Position numbers and translations under genes: made by a program. DNA of 64,000 nucleotides. Source: CAZAMB01 sp964486335. GTDB lineage: Bacteria; Planctomycetota; Phycisphaerae; UBA1845. Position 1 is the first letter of the stretch, and every line of letters begins with the position of its first letter. The stretch is taken from NCBI GenBank assembly GCA_964486335.1, contig CAZAMB010000008.1, positions 158,703 through 222,702 on the forward strand, written 5' to 3'. Under the pieces are notes generated by a model. The model did no database searches and was not told where the DNA came from. It saw only the letters and a program-made list of their open reading frames with translations. Below are positions 9,317 to 18,167 of the stretch, piece after piece.

Positions 9317-9907
9317 CTACCCCGCACAAAGGGCAATGGCCGGTGTCGCTCCAAGCGCCGCATCCACCGGTTGGACGACCCAATTCGGGTTGGCCATCAA
9401 GTCCACACTGGCGTCAGAAGATCGCGTTCGAAGAAGTCCGGCAAGTTCATGAAACGAACGGTTCAGCAGCGGATGCACTCCTCCCGGACAAATCTCGGCA
9501 AGGGGTTCCAATGCAAACAGCCGTTCGTGAAGCAACGCATGCGGCAGGATGAGTTCCGACGAATTCAGTACCAGACCATCCCAATGGAGAATGTCAAGAT
9601 CAATCACTCGCGGCCCCCAGTGCAGGTCGCGCGTGCGGCCCAGACCCGTTTCAATCGACTGGAGCTCCGTCAACAGCCCCAACGGCGACAGCTCCGTCGA
9701 GATCCGCAACACCGAATTCAGAAAAAACGCCTGACCGACCGTCCCTCCCACCGGACTGGTTTCATACAAAGACGACGTACCGTTGACGGGATTCCAACTG
9801 ACACCCGGCAACCTGGAAATGGCCCAGGCGGCCCGACGCAGGTTCGCCTCCCGTTGACCCAGATTCGCACCCAAACCGATAAACACGGCCATTTCGTCAG
9901 ACACCAT
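9317..9907 (-). CDS. folK: 2-amino-4-hydroxy-6-hydroxymethyldihydropteridine diphosphokinase
   Basis: HPPK transfers pyrophosphate from ATP to 6-hydroxymethyl-dihydropterin in folate synthesis. Family landmarks are present in order: AVFIGLGANLGQREANL, SSLYETSPVGG, FLNSVLRISTELSP, ETGLGRTRDLHWGPRVIDLD with the catalytic/metal-binding DLDIL, and LPHALLHERLFALEPL. The C-terminal ~45 residues after the canonical end (HELAGLL) are extra. The start is ambiguous: ATG 9907 and ATG 9892 (MAVFIGLG) are both plausible and a GTG at 9955 gives a longer form; none has a strong ribosome binding site. No other folate genes are adjacent. Confidence 0.93.
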   Translation of the reverse strand: MVSDEMAVFIGLGANLGQREANLRRAAWAISRLPGVSWNPVNGTSSLYETSPVGGTVGQAFFLNSVLRISTELSPLGLLTELQSIETGLGRTRDLHWGPRVIDLDILHWDGLVLNSSELILPHALLHERLFALEPLAEICPGGVHPLLNRSFHELAGLLRTRSSDASVDLMANPNWVVQPVDAALGATPAIALCAG

Positions 9908-10036
9908 TTTCTTCGTGCAATGCGACTTTCGCTCAACTATCATTCGGGCATTCACTCGGTTAGAAACGATCTCCGCTTGCCCCTGGCGGGTGGATTAACC
10001 GGATTCTCGCCGGGCTGCAAGTGGGAGATCCAAATC

Positions 10037-11014
10037 ATGTCCGAAATCCCTACCGCGATTCCCGTCCCATTCGATCGGGACGTCGCGTGTATCTACTGCG
10101 GGTACAACCTCCGAGGCCTCTCCTTCGACGGCCGATGTCCCGAATGCGGCGCCGCAATCAACGTCGCTTCGCGCGGCGATCTTCTGCGATACGCAGACCC
10201 TGCGTGGCTCGCCCGCCTGCGATTCGGTACGACGCTGAAACTCTGGAATATTTTAGCGACGATAACGATCGGCATTGTTGGAGGCCTGGTCGGCAACTGG
10301 CTTTTCACCTCAGGCGGCGCATTTGTCATCGAAGCGGTCTTGGCGTCCATGGCCGGACTGCTCGGCCTCTGGGCAACTTTCGCGGTCACGACTCAGGAGC
10401 CGCGGATATCGCTCCGGGAAGATCCCGTGACGCTAAGAAAGGTGATTCGCGCATGCGCGATGGCCGGTTGGATCGGAGCGATTGTCCAGCAAACCATCGG
10501 AACCCCTCAGAAATGGTCGGCGGGGCGTTTCGACATGATCGGTGTATTCATCAGCGTAACGTGCGGTACGGCAAGAATCGTCACGATGGTTGGCGAGTTG
10601 GTTTACCTTCGCCGTTTCGCCCTTCGCATTCCCGACCTTCGACTGGCCAAATCCACGAGGTTTCTCATCTGGGCTATTCCGGCGTCCGCGTTGGCCGCCG
10701 GAATCCTCGTGTTTGCCTTCATGTTCCTTTCGAAGACGGTGCCGCCACCGGCGCCCGTTTCAGCGCCTATCGGGGCCCCCATCTCCGGGGTCGTCGCCAC
10801 AACCACCCCGGCCGGCGGTACGCCAATCCCAATGGGAGCAACCGTTTACGCCATCCTCGGTGGTGGGGCATGTGTTTTCGGCCTGGCCTATCTCGTGTTC
10901 TCTATTTGGTACGTCGTGTTGCTGTTCCGTTATCGCAACGCATTTCGCGACGCCGCCGTTGAGTCGCGGGCGTTGGCGGTCGATGCTGCCCGAACCGATC
11001 CCCCTCCTGTTTGA
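10037..11014 (+). CDS. Zinc-ribbon multi-pass membrane protein, function unknown
   Basis: ATG 10037 is preceded by GGGAG at good spacing; the much longer upstream open frame overlaps folK on the other strand and is not believable. The N-terminus carries a four-cysteine zinc ribbon (CIYCGYNLRGLSFDGRCPEC), a very common signature in Planctomycete membrane proteins. It is followed by about six hydrophobic helices, for example ILATITIGIVGGLVGNWLF, VLASMAGLLGLWATFAV, FLIWAIPASALAAGILVFAF and VFGLAYLVFSIWYVVLL. The total is 325 residues. No catalytic motif is visible. It is flanked by convergent minus-strand genes and appears to be transcribed alone. Confidence 0.8.
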   Translation: MSEIPTAIPVPFDRDVACIYCGYNLRGLSFDGRCPECGAAINVASRGDLLRYADPAWLARLRFGTTLKLWNILATITIGIVGGLVGNWLFTSGGAFVIEAVLASMAGLLGLWATFAVTTQEPRISLREDPVTLRKVIRACAMAGWIGAIVQQTIGTPQKWSAGRFDMIGVFISVTCGTARIVTMVGELVYLRRFALRIPDLRLAKSTRFLIWAIPASALAAGILVFAFMFLSKTVPPPAPVSAPIGAPISGVVATTTPAGGTPIPMGATVYAILGGGACVFGLAYLVFSIWYVVLLFRYRNAFRDAAVESRALAVDAARTDPPPV

Positions 11015-11026
11015 AGTGGACTGACC

Positions 11027-11079
11027 AAAAAACAAAACCCGCCGCGTCGACGTCCATCCGGGACAGCCGACGCAGCGGG
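11027..11079 (-). terminator. Rho-independent terminator of the CPBP/RnfD-like unit
   Basis: Read on the minus strand, CCCGCTGCGTCG pairs with CGACGCGGCGGG (one mismatch), with an inner GTCC/GGAC stem in the loop, followed directly by TTTTGTTTTTT. This is a textbook intrinsic terminator, about 200 bases downstream of the CPBP protease stop. It also sits only 12 bases past the convergent plus-strand gene. The rest of the 11015-11275 spacer shows no gene. Confidence 0.85.
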
Positions 11080-11275
11080 CATGTGTTGGCCTGCCTTGGC
11101 CGAGGGAGGAGGTTAGGAACACAAAGGCTTCTCGTATCGTTCCACCTCTTTATACGCATCCAATCCTCAGATGTTGCGTCTCGGTTTTGTAACGGCGATT
11201 TCGTCGGCCATTCGTGCACCGCAGGCCCAGACAACTGGCAGGGTACGAGCAAGCAGGTGACGCGCCGGAAACGAA

Positions 11276-12124
11276 TCAATGCGTCGGCAGTCGACCGATC
11301 GCATCCCAAACGAGCGTTTTCAAATTGAATGCCGCATGAACGGCGATCGGGACGATCAGCGCCCCGGTTCGCTGGTAAGCGATCCCCAGCAACACCCCCA
11401 GGAAAGTCAACGCGAGAATCGCGTGCGGCTGCGACGCATGAACCAGGCCGAATGCGACGGCTCCCAGGACAATCGCGATTCGCCGATCCCCGGTTACATT
11501 CAACATCGTGTTCTGCAGAATCCCGCGAAAAAACAGCTCCTCCGCCGCCGGTGCGATCATCACCGCGCCCGCCCACAGCCCAACCGCCACGCCAAGAGAT
11601 GTGCGCTCATCCTGAAGCGCGCGAAGCGTGGTATGCGCGGAAACATCAAAGGTCGGGTCGAAACGCAGAATGGTCCAGACCGTCGCTCCATGGACCAATG
11701 GGCAAAGAGCCAGGGCAACGATCGTCATCCCAAGGAAATTCTTCGCGAGGGACGATTTCGTTTTCGTTGACAATCCGAAGAGAAAGGGCCGGAAACCGTT
11801 GGTGATCCGCGATCCTGCAATCCAAAGACATCCCACGCCGCCGATCAACTGCGCCGCGCTGTTGGCCCACCACCCATCCGCCGTGCCGCCGTCCGCCACT
11901 TCGCCGACCAGCGGCGACAACGAAAGCAACGCCATCAAATAGACCGCCATGGCCGCCAGCACGGCGTCCTCGCGAAATCCGCCGACCTCAATGCCCTCCC
12001 CGACAACGGTCGATGGAACGTCACACCTTGCCCAACCCAAGCCTACGACCGCGGCGATGGATACCCCGCCGACCACGATCAGCCAATCCGCGATCGATTG
12101 CAGCATGACAATCATGGTGACCAC
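11276..12124 (-). CDS. CPBP family intramembrane metalloprotease
   Basis: A 282-residue polytopic protein of the Abi/CPBP (type II CAAX prenyl endopeptidase-like) family. The diagnostic first motif EExxxR appears in APAAEELFFRGILQNTML, followed by the second histidine motif in AFGLVHASQPHAILALTFLG and the third polar residue region in VPIAVHAAFNLKTL, so the active-site Glu and His residues are present. Bacterial members cleave or process membrane substrates; the substrate here is unknown. The start could be GTG 12124 or ATG 12115. It is the last gene of a minus-strand unit with the NqrB/RnfD-like and TPR genes and is followed by a good terminator. Confidence 0.88.
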   Translation of the reverse strand: MVTMIVMLQSIADWLIVVGGVSIAAVVGLGWARCDVPSTVVGEGIEVGGFREDAVLAAMAVYLMALLSLSPLVGEVADGGTADGWWANSAAQLIGGVGCLWIAGSRITNGFRPFLFGLSTKTKSSLAKNFLGMTIVALALCPLVHGATVWTILRFDPTFDVSAHTTLRALQDERTSLGVAVGLWAGAVMIAPAAEELFFRGILQNTMLNVTGDRRIAIVLGAVAFGLVHASQPHAILALTFLGVLLGIAYQRTGALIVPIAVHAAFNLKTLVWDAIGRLPTH

Positions 12125-12227
12125 GCCGGCATACCAATTCGACCCGATGGCCGCCGCCCCCAGCGCGAAGTCCGATCGTCAAAGCTACCATCCCCGAACA
12201 TTTGGTTTCCAGCGAATCCGCAATCGT

Positions 12228-13136
12228 TCATCGGCCGCTCGAGCTTGTGGAAACTTCGCTAACGGATGTTGGCTTGGCCCGCACCGTCCAGCGCAACAAC
12301 CGCCAGTGGTCGGCCTCTTCGATGCCCGCGCGGGCCGCTGCGGCCCGCATGATCGGAAGGATCGCCGTATGCAGGAACAGCGCATAAAACATCGAGTATC
12401 GAATCTCCATGAACCGCAGGATTCCGTCCAGCACAGCAATGGAAATCCCCCATGCGATCCGTCCCCGCCGCGTCGGCGGCGATGTCTTCGGATCGGGCAT
12501 CATGACAAACGTGAACAACGCGAATTCGGCGCCCGTCATCGGCCCGATGGCGAACACCAGTCCGCCCTGCCCCAGTGCCATGCGCAAAAGCCCCATGAAA
12601 ACGTAGCCTGTCAACCACGAAAACGCGAGGTCCAGTCGATTGATCCGCCACATCATCGTCATGCCCAGGATCAGAATGACCACGGCGATTCGATAGTCCG
12701 CCCCCCACTGCGAACCCGGCGAAATGCTCGCCACCCCGTGACCGAACAGGAGAATCATCACGATGGCGAAATTGGACGGATTAAAAAAATGACGCTTCGA
12801 GTCGCGGATTAGATATTTGGATAGAATCCCCCACACCGAGGCCACCACATACACTCGCCAGTCATTGCTTTCCACGAGGATGACTATGCTGATGCCCGTC
12901 AGGTAGGCGCTCAGCGGAAGCGCGATCTGTCGAAACAAAATCAAAATCAGAAGAAAATCCAGCAGGCACGCCGCGCCAATCGCAGCCGCAAGATCAACCG
13001 GATTCCGGTTGAAGAAATAAACCGTCTGTCCAAGAATGACCCACAGCGTCACCGCCGCCGAATTCATGATTCGCGGATCCTTCAGGCTCGGTGTCACGAA
13101 CGTCAAACCGGATTGTTTTTCCGCAATGGAGTTCAT
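12228..13136 (-). CDS. NqrB/RnfD/RnfE-like integral membrane protein
   Basis: 302 residues with about nine hydrophobic helices. Segments RHFFNPSNFAIVMILLFG and PMTGAEFALFTFVMMPDPKT match the conserved regions of the NQR2/RnfD/RnfE family, whose members carry covalent FMN and translocate Na+ or H+ in Nqr and Rnf complexes. No other nqr or rnf subunits are nearby; solitary members of this family are also known next to TPR or VCBS-repeat genes in other bacteria (the UnbU group). It lies 16 bases downstream of a TPR protein gene and 103 bases upstream of a CPBP protease. Electron-transport activity on its own is not assured. Confidence 0.78.
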   Translation of the reverse strand: MNSIAEKQSGLTFVTPSLKDPRIMNSAAVTLWVILGQTVYFFNRNPVDLAAAIGAACLLDFLLILILFRQIALPLSAYLTGISIVILVESNDWRVYVVASVWGILSKYLIRDSKRHFFNPSNFAIVMILLFGHGVASISPGSQWGADYRIAVVILILGMTMMWRINRLDLAFSWLTGYVFMGLLRMALGQGGLVFAIGPMTGAEFALFTFVMMPDPKTSPPTRRGRIAWGISIAVLDGILRFMEIRYSMFYALFLHTAILPIMRAAAARAGIEEADHWRLLRWTVRAKPTSVSEVSTSSSGR

Positions 13137-13152
13137 ATTCCCGCAATCCGCG

Positions 13153-14211
13153 TCAGTTCCACATCAGCGCAAGGTCCGTCATCGGATGGTCCAGCGCCGA
13201 CCGTGCACGGTCCAGTTCCTCTTCCAGTCGATCCAGGATATCCTCGTCGCCCCATCCGTATCGACGACGAACAGCCTGCTGAAGATCATCGTCATGGCAC
13301 AGGTTTTGCGCGATCTGCCACCACGATCTCGCGACACCGAATCGGCCTGCCTTCACATACGCATCACCCAGCGAAATCGCCAGCGAAGCCTGAAGCCGAT
13401 CGGAGCCGACGCCGACCTTTCGCCCGATGGCCACGCACAAGCCAATATCCCGTGCCGCCGCATCCGGAGGCGTCTTGTCCGCTTCAGGCCAGACCAGCCG
13501 CGCCGGACGGTGCAGATGATTCAATCCTCGCGCGAACAGCGCGGGCACATAATCTTCATTCCCGTTTTCAATCACGTCCGTCAGTATCTTCACCGCTTCC
13601 ACGCTCGACGGCGCTTTGATCTCCAACGCGGGGAACAAGAGCATTTCGTCGACCCAAGCGAGTGCCAATTGCAACTTTGTTTCACGTGAAGGGTGAGTGG
13701 CGACCAGCTCCTCAAGGAACGCAATCGGTTGACGATCCAGATGCGGCGGAAACCTCGGAGTCAATTCTCCGCGACCCCGCGCTTCGTTCAGAAAACCTCG
13801 GCGAAGCCGAAAAACCTCCATGCGGTAGGCATTGGCCAGTACAAGATCACCGGGAGCGTTTCGCACACCCTCCCGCATGGTCTCCAGCCCAAGAGCCGTT
13901 TCACCGGCGGCCAGGTAATTGATTCCGGTTCGAACTCTCCATGCAGGAATCATTGCGGAATCATCCGGTCCCCGACTCGACAAGAGTTCGGCGGAATCGG
14001 GCCTTGCTCGAACGAACTTGTCCATCTCGGCGGCGTGTTCAAGACCTGACAGCCCCGCCGATGCAATCGTGACGCCGCTCGAAACCGCGGGCAGGCCGAG
14101 CAAGCCGACACGCGACCACGCGAATATCGCCGTCAACGCCACGACCACGACGACGGAAACCGTCGTCATTCTTGTGCGGCGCTTTGAACGTTCGGCGACA
14201 CCGAGAGGCAT
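13153..14211 (-). CDS. Membrane-anchored TPR-like protein
   Basis: 352 residues from ATG 14211 (MPLGVAERSKRR), chosen because GGAG lies 11 bases upstream; the frame is open to a GTG at 14283 that lacks a ribosome binding site. A single N-terminal membrane anchor (VSVVVVVALTAIFAW) is followed by a helical region with TPR-like pairs such as LAAGETALGLETMREGVRNA and SLGDAYVKAGRFGVARSWW. It directly precedes the NqrB/RnfD-like gene, so an accessory or scaffolding role for that membrane protein is a reasonable inference, as TPR neighbours are common for solitary members of that family. Confidence 0.7.
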   Translation of the reverse strand: MPLGVAERSKRRTRMTTVSVVVVVALTAIFAWSRVGLLGLPAVSSGVTIASAGLSGLEHAAEMDKFVRARPDSAELLSSRGPDDSAMIPAWRVRTGINYLAAGETALGLETMREGVRNAPGDLVLANAYRMEVFRLRRGFLNEARGRGELTPRFPPHLDRQPIAFLEELVATHPSRETKLQLALAWVDEMLLFPALEIKAPSSVEAVKILTDVIENGNEDYVPALFARGLNHLHRPARLVWPEADKTPPDAAARDIGLCVAIGRKVGVGSDRLQASLAISLGDAYVKAGRFGVARSWWQIAQNLCHDDDLQQAVRRRYGWGDEDILDRLEEELDRARSALDHPMTDLALMWN

Positions 14212-14381
14212 TGAACGTGCGTCTCCACAACAGATGAAGCCGGACGACCAGGGCTTTGGAGCGAAAGCGACCGTGCGACTCACTGTGCAACCGGTAGGAT
14301 ATCAAGAATCGTGGATGTCGGCCAGCCGAACAAGACGCGACAACCGAAAACTGTCAACAACGCTGAGTGCTCAATCGGTTT

Positions 14382-14747
14382 TCATGCGCCTGACGAAAAC
14401 GGATCGTGTACGACGGCCTGTCCGCAATACATGCAGCTCGGAAACCGCCGAGCGATGGTCCGTCCGCACTTCGGACACGCCACCGCGCTCTTCCGCACCC
14501 GGCCGTCGAGCTTCCCATCGCTCAGATCGATATCGTTCATACGCCGAACCAGATCCTCGTCGGTCAGCTCGAGCTTCTCGCGGAACAGCGACCACATCGC
14601 CTCGCACGCCAGCAACACGCGATCGATTCGACCCGCCGCCTCCATCACATCGTTTCGGGCACGCCGCGCATCGCCGGCGGCACTGGCCGCATCAAGCGCT
14701 CCACCCGTCAACGGCTCAATCCCCCCTCCCCAGAAAATCGGCATCAT
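14382..14747 (-). CDS. Small zinc-ribbon protein, function unknown
   Basis: 121 residues, start ATG 14747 behind AGGAGAG. The first 85 residues are helical and charged (RRARNDVMEAAGRIDRVLLA). The C-terminus is a compact four-cysteine zinc ribbon: CPKCGRTIARRFPSCMYC. The arrangement resembles many conserved hypothetical proteins of Planctomycetes. It lies 33 bases downstream of the SDR gene on the same strand. No enzymatic motif is visible. Confidence 0.72.
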   Translation of the reverse strand: MMPIFWGGGIEPLTGGALDAASAAGDARRARNDVMEAAGRIDRVLLACEAMWSLFREKLELTDEDLVRRMNDIDLSDGKLDGRVRKSAVACPKCGRTIARRFPSCMYCGQAVVHDPFSSGA

Positions 14748-14780
14748 CGGCTTTCTCTCCTGTGCATTGACTGTCCGCCG

Positions 14781-15488
14781 TCAATCACCCTGTTTTCGCA
14801 CGAACACGGTTTGCCCCGTTGCATACCGACAAGCGGGCTGCGCAAGCGAATGCACCACGTCCGCCACGTCGCCCGGCTCCAGCGTATCTTTCTTTGGAAA
14901 CTCGGGAAACGGACCACGCAGCATTTGCGTCTCCACGGCCCCCGGCGCCACCGCGAACACCCGAATGCCGACCGCCCGACCTTCCTCCGCCAACGCCTTG
15001 GTCCAGACGTTCACCCATGCCTTCGCCGCTCCATACGCCGCGAAACCTGGAAACGGATCGATCGAAGCGACCGACGAAATGTTGACGATCACTCCCCCGC
15101 CCTGAGTTCGCATGATCGGCCACGCCGCGCGACACGTCAGGTACGTCGCTCGCGCGTTCACCCGCCAGATCTCGTCAAACAATTCAGGCGTCAAATCCTC
15201 GATCGCGGCCAGCGGGGCGACCCCCGCACAATTCACCAGTACGTCCACTTGCCCCAGACGATCTCGAACGCCGGCGACCACGCGCTGAACGTCCTGCTCC
15301 GTTCCGACATCCCCGACCTGCACAAGGCATCGTCCGCCCGCTTGTTCGACGATCGATCGAGTTTCGTCCAACTCCGAAGCCGTTCGCGCCACCGCAGTCA
15401 CGATCGATCCCGCGCCGGCAAACCGCTGGCACACGGCCCGTCCGATGCCGCGCCCGCCGCCCGTCACCAACACCACATGTTCCGCCAT
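14781..15488 (-). CDS. SDR family NAD(P)-dependent oxidoreductase
   Basis: 235 residues of a classical short-chain dehydrogenase/reductase, FabG-like. The cofactor-binding TGGGRGIGRAVC near residues 9-20, the structural NCAGVAPLAAIEDL, the catalytic serine in IVNISSVASIDPFPG, and YGAAKAWVNV with catalytic Tyr and Lys are all present. Substrate is not deducible. The start at 15488 has GAGGA eight bases upstream. The neighbours do not include fatty-acid genes, so fabG itself is less likely than a general oxidoreductase. Confidence 0.93.
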   Translation of the reverse strand: MAEHVVLVTGGGRGIGRAVCQRFAGAGSIVTAVARTASELDETRSIVEQAGGRCLVQVGDVGTEQDVQRVVAGVRDRLGQVDVLVNCAGVAPLAAIEDLTPELFDEIWRVNARATYLTCRAAWPIMRTQGGGVIVNISSVASIDPFPGFAAYGAAKAWVNVWTKALAEEGRAVGIRVFAVAPGAVETQMLRGPFPEFPKKDTLEPGDVADVVHSLAQPACRYATGQTVFVRKQGD

Positions 15489-15539
15489 GCGAATTCCTCG
15501 CGCGCCTCGCCGATCCCCTCGAGCAATCCCAATTCAATC

Positions 15540-15601
15540 GTAGCGAGCCGCGAACTTCAGTTCGCGCGGACTCCCGAAGAGTTTGGCGGCTCATCCGCTA
15601 C
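15540..15601. repeat. Composite REP-like element with outer GTAGCG inverted repeat
   Basis: The outer arms GTAGCGAGCCGC (15540-15551) and GCGGCT-CATC-CGCTAC (15586-15601) pair except for a four-base bulge. Inside is a perfect hairpin CGCGAAC-TTCA-GTTCGCG at 15549-15566, the same type as the hairpin at 9099-9116 but with AA/TT instead of GG/CC in the stem. It fills most of the spacer between the SDR and YgfZ-like genes. It may be a mobile REP/BIME-type element. Confidence 0.65.
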
Positions 15602-15619
15602 GCTGGCACGAGAAGCGTC

Positions 15620-16723
15620 CTAGTGCGCCGCCGATCCGACGAACGGCAGCGCCGCAATCTTGGCAAGACAGGACGAATCATCCTGCACAATGCGTACTTC
15701 TGCCCCAATCGCTGCCCTGGCCGACTTAACGTAGCCCATCCCGATCGTTCGCCCAAGTGCCACCGATCGGCACGAGCTCGTCACGTTCCCCAGCCGCTGA
15801 TCGTCCAACCCTCGAATCTCCGCGCCCGCCGTCGGCACATCGCCTTCAATACTCAGTCCGCACAACAGCCGGGCCACCACCTTCCTCGCCCGCATCCGCT
15901 CCACAACTTCCTGTCCCAGGTAGCAGCCCTTCTGCACGCTCACCGCCCGTTCCATTTGCCCTGTTTCCGCGGGAAGCGCCTCGTCGGTGATCTCGCGCCC
16001 CGACCCTGGAATCCCGGACTCGATCCGACAGACCTGCACGGCCTCATCGCCGGCGGGAATGGCGCCTCCCGAATCGGTTAGCGCCCGCCAACACTCTGCC
16101 GCGCTCGGAGCGGGCACGAACAGCTCGACGCCGAACGATCCGCAATAATCGTGCCGAATGAAAGGAATCTCAACGCCTTGCCACGGCACTTGCGACAATC
16201 CCAATGACGGCATCGTCGCGGCCTGCGGCGCGCCCAGCCCGGCCATCACCGCTCGACTCGCGTCGCCCGCCAATCCCAAACGAACGTATTCGTCGCTTCG
16301 ATCCGCAACGCGCACGTCCTCCATGATGATGTACTTGTCGAAGTGCTTCCTGGCCGTCGCGAGGAATCCACGATCGAGATCGACCCAAACGCAGTCCTCG
16401 CGGACCAGAATGTTCAAGTCAAAAAGGATGCGCCCCTGAACGTTGAGCGCGAACGCATGCACACCTTCATTTCGCCCAAGGTTTTTGACCTGGTTCGTCG
16501 TCAGGTTGTGGAGCCACGTCGCGCGGTCCTTGCCGGTGATTTCCAGCAGCCCACGATAGGATCGATCGACGAGTCCCGCGCCGCTTCGCAGCGCGCGGTG
16601 CTCTCTTTCAAGGTCGACGTACCGCCCGACGACCTGCCGTCCGCTCCGCGTCGCGCTCGACGCACCGGCGGAAACGGCCGATTGCACAAATCGATCCCAG
16701 GATTCCAGTGAACGCTCGACCAT
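15620..16723 (-). CDS. ygfZ: YgfZ/GcvT-like folate-binding protein
   Basis: 367 residues with the GcvT/YgfZ fold. The family signature is in VSVQKGCYLGQEVVERMRA, matching the K-G-C-[FY]-x-G-Q-E motif of YgfZ; the upstream part (LVDRSYRGLLEITGKDRATW, LTTNQVKNL) matches the folate-binding aminomethyltransferase-like domain. YgfZ proteins help assembly or repair of iron-sulfur clusters in a folate-dependent way. No glycine-cleavage genes are near, and the conserved cysteine motif argues for YgfZ rather than GcvT. The distance to the next gene upstream is 86 bases. Confidence 0.88.
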   Translation of the reverse strand: MVERSLESWDRFVQSAVSAGASSATRSGRQVVGRYVDLEREHRALRSGAGLVDRSYRGLLEITGKDRATWLHNLTTNQVKNLGRNEGVHAFALNVQGRILFDLNILVREDCVWVDLDRGFLATARKHFDKYIIMEDVRVADRSDEYVRLGLAGDASRAVMAGLGAPQAATMPSLGLSQVPWQGVEIPFIRHDYCGSFGVELFVPAPSAAECWRALTDSGGAIPAGDEAVQVCRIESGIPGSGREITDEALPAETGQMERAVSVQKGCYLGQEVVERMRARKVVARLLCGLSIEGDVPTAGAEIRGLDDQRLGNVTSSCRSVALGRTIGMGYVKSARAAIGAEVRIVQDDSSCLAKIAALPFVGSAAH

Positions 16724-16809
16724 CGCCGAATCATCTCTCTGGTCAAAGTCGAAAAGGACTCAGGATAGCAACTGTGCCATGAGCCACAACCTGACATGGG
16801 CGAATCCTT

Positions 16810-17544
16810 TCACGGCGACGGACCAGTCTGTTTTTCGGTTAGCACCTGAATCCGCCGAAAAACTTCAGCCGCCCGGGAGTCCAACTCTCGCCGCAACTCC
16901 TCCAGTGTCGCCGTCCCCTCCGTTGCCCGCCGCGTGAGCGATGAAAACACGTCCGCCAGTCGATTCAATTCGCCGGCCAATCCCGGAATCGGCGCATCCG
17001 TGCGAATCCGCCATTCGCCGTCCACGAGCGCGAGGTTCACCTGATCCAGCGGAACGCGCCCGCCGACCTGCACCGTCACGACCGCATGATCGCCGTCGAT
17101 CCGTTCACCCAGAATCTCAACGTCGCGAGAGAACACGCCCACGACGTTCGCAACCTCCGAATGGTCGAACGCCGACGCCGACGCGCGACCAAACTTGAAC
17201 GCCACCGCGTCACGCAGCGACCTTTCCGCCGCCGTCAGTCGATCGACGGTCTGAAGCAATTCGATGACCGCCGGCCGCTGATCGGGAAGCAGGAGCGACC
17301 CGACCAGCGCCATGCGACCCTCCCGGCGATAACTGCAAACAGCACGAACCGTCTCAATCGGCGACAAATGACGCGCTTCACGATGCGGCCTCCCGGTATC
17401 CTCCCCGGACTTGCGATCCCGATCCGTTCGATCGCACGCGAAACCCGACAGGGCCGACAAAATCGCAGCCATCAGCACAGTCAACCGATGCGCGCGACAA
17501 CGGCGCTTCGACCGATGAATCGCCGAATTGAAATCGCCTGTCAT
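16810..17544 (-). CDS. Putative lipoprotein, function unknown
   Basis: 244 residues. A basic N-terminus and hydrophobic stretch (LTVLMAAILSALSGFAC) end in a lipobox-like LSGFAC, so it is likely lipid-anchored. The mature part contains a helical region (AVIELLQTVDRLTAAERSLR), a small beta region (HAVVTVQVGGRVPLDQVNLA) resembling an NTF2-like or DUF4878-like fold (guess), and a C-terminal coiled segment (EELRRELDSRAAEVFRRIQV). It begins 2 bases after the stop of the upstream lipoprotein gene and is clearly co-transcribed with it. Confidence 0.72.
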   Translation of the reverse strand: MTGDFNSAIHRSKRRCRAHRLTVLMAAILSALSGFACDRTDRDRKSGEDTGRPHREARHLSPIETVRAVCSYRREGRMALVGSLLLPDQRPAVIELLQTVDRLTAAERSLRDAVAFKFGRASASAFDHSEVANVVGVFSRDVEILGERIDGDHAVVTVQVGGRVPLDQVNLALVDGEWRIRTDAPIPGLAGELNRLADVFSSLTRRATEGTATLEELRRELDSRAAEVFRRIQVLTEKQTGPSP

Positions 17545-17546
17545 GG

Positions 17547-18101
17547 CTACGACGTGTACTTCGGAATGCGCAACCGCCTCGTGGCGCCGCGAGCGATGAA
17601 GCCGTTCGTATCCTCAAACTGCGTGATCAACTCTATTTCGTTGCCCGCGAGATCTTTTTTCGCCCACTGAAGCTGAACAAGGTAGCCCATGCCCAGAACG
17701 CTGGCGCGAACCCGCGTGAACTCCGACGTCGAATAATGCCAGTCACTCACCAGCGTCCGCTCCTGTTCGCCTTTTTCGTTCCGCGAGATCTTGTACATCT
17801 CGATGTGAAACGTTCCGTCGTGCAGCACCCCCTTGGTGGAACCGCTGTCGAGAAACACCCGGTAACGAATGCCTTCCGGATCGCGATCGCCCGCCGAATC
17901 CGCGCTGATCCACGGCTTCTGATCGAACAGGCACATCACCCCGCGCACCACCGGACCCGATCGCGCTCGCGCCGACGTTGAACCCGATGAAGCGCTCTTG
18001 CCCGTCGTTCGACACCCGACCGCCGCGATCACCACGCATAGGCCCAGCGCCACGGGAAATCGCAATGGACGACGCCTTGAATGATCAATCGAACTCGGCA
18101 T
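17547..18101 (-). CDS. Putative lipoprotein, function unknown
   Basis: 184 residues starting MPSSIDHSRRRPLRFP, with a short signal sequence and lipobox IAAVGC at about residue 30. A Ser/Thr/Ala-rich linker is followed by a beta-rich domain (IRYRVFLDSGSTKGVLHDG, VLGMGYLVQLQWAKKDLAGN). No named family is recognised. It is the first gene of a two-gene unit with the lipoprotein downstream; the spacing of 2 bases suggests a shared function at the cell envelope. Confidence 0.74.
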   Translation of the reverse strand: MPSSIDHSRRRPLRFPVALGLCVVIAAVGCRTTGKSASSGSTSARARSGPVVRGVMCLFDQKPWISADSAGDRDPEGIRYRVFLDSGSTKGVLHDGTFHIEMYKISRNEKGEQERTLVSDWHYSTSEFTRVRASVLGMGYLVQLQWAKKDLAGNEIELITQFEDTNGFIARGATRRLRIPKYTS

Positions 18102-18167
18102 CCTCTTAGGTCACTCAAGATTAATAGCGCCTGGCAGCCCGTGGTGAAACACCGATCGCTATAAACC

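Noticed and set aside
9371..10036. Long N-terminal extension of the zinc-ribbon membrane protein
   Set aside because: Lies antisense to folK and is basic low-complexity; ATG 10037 has a proper RBS and begins the zinc-ribbon domain.
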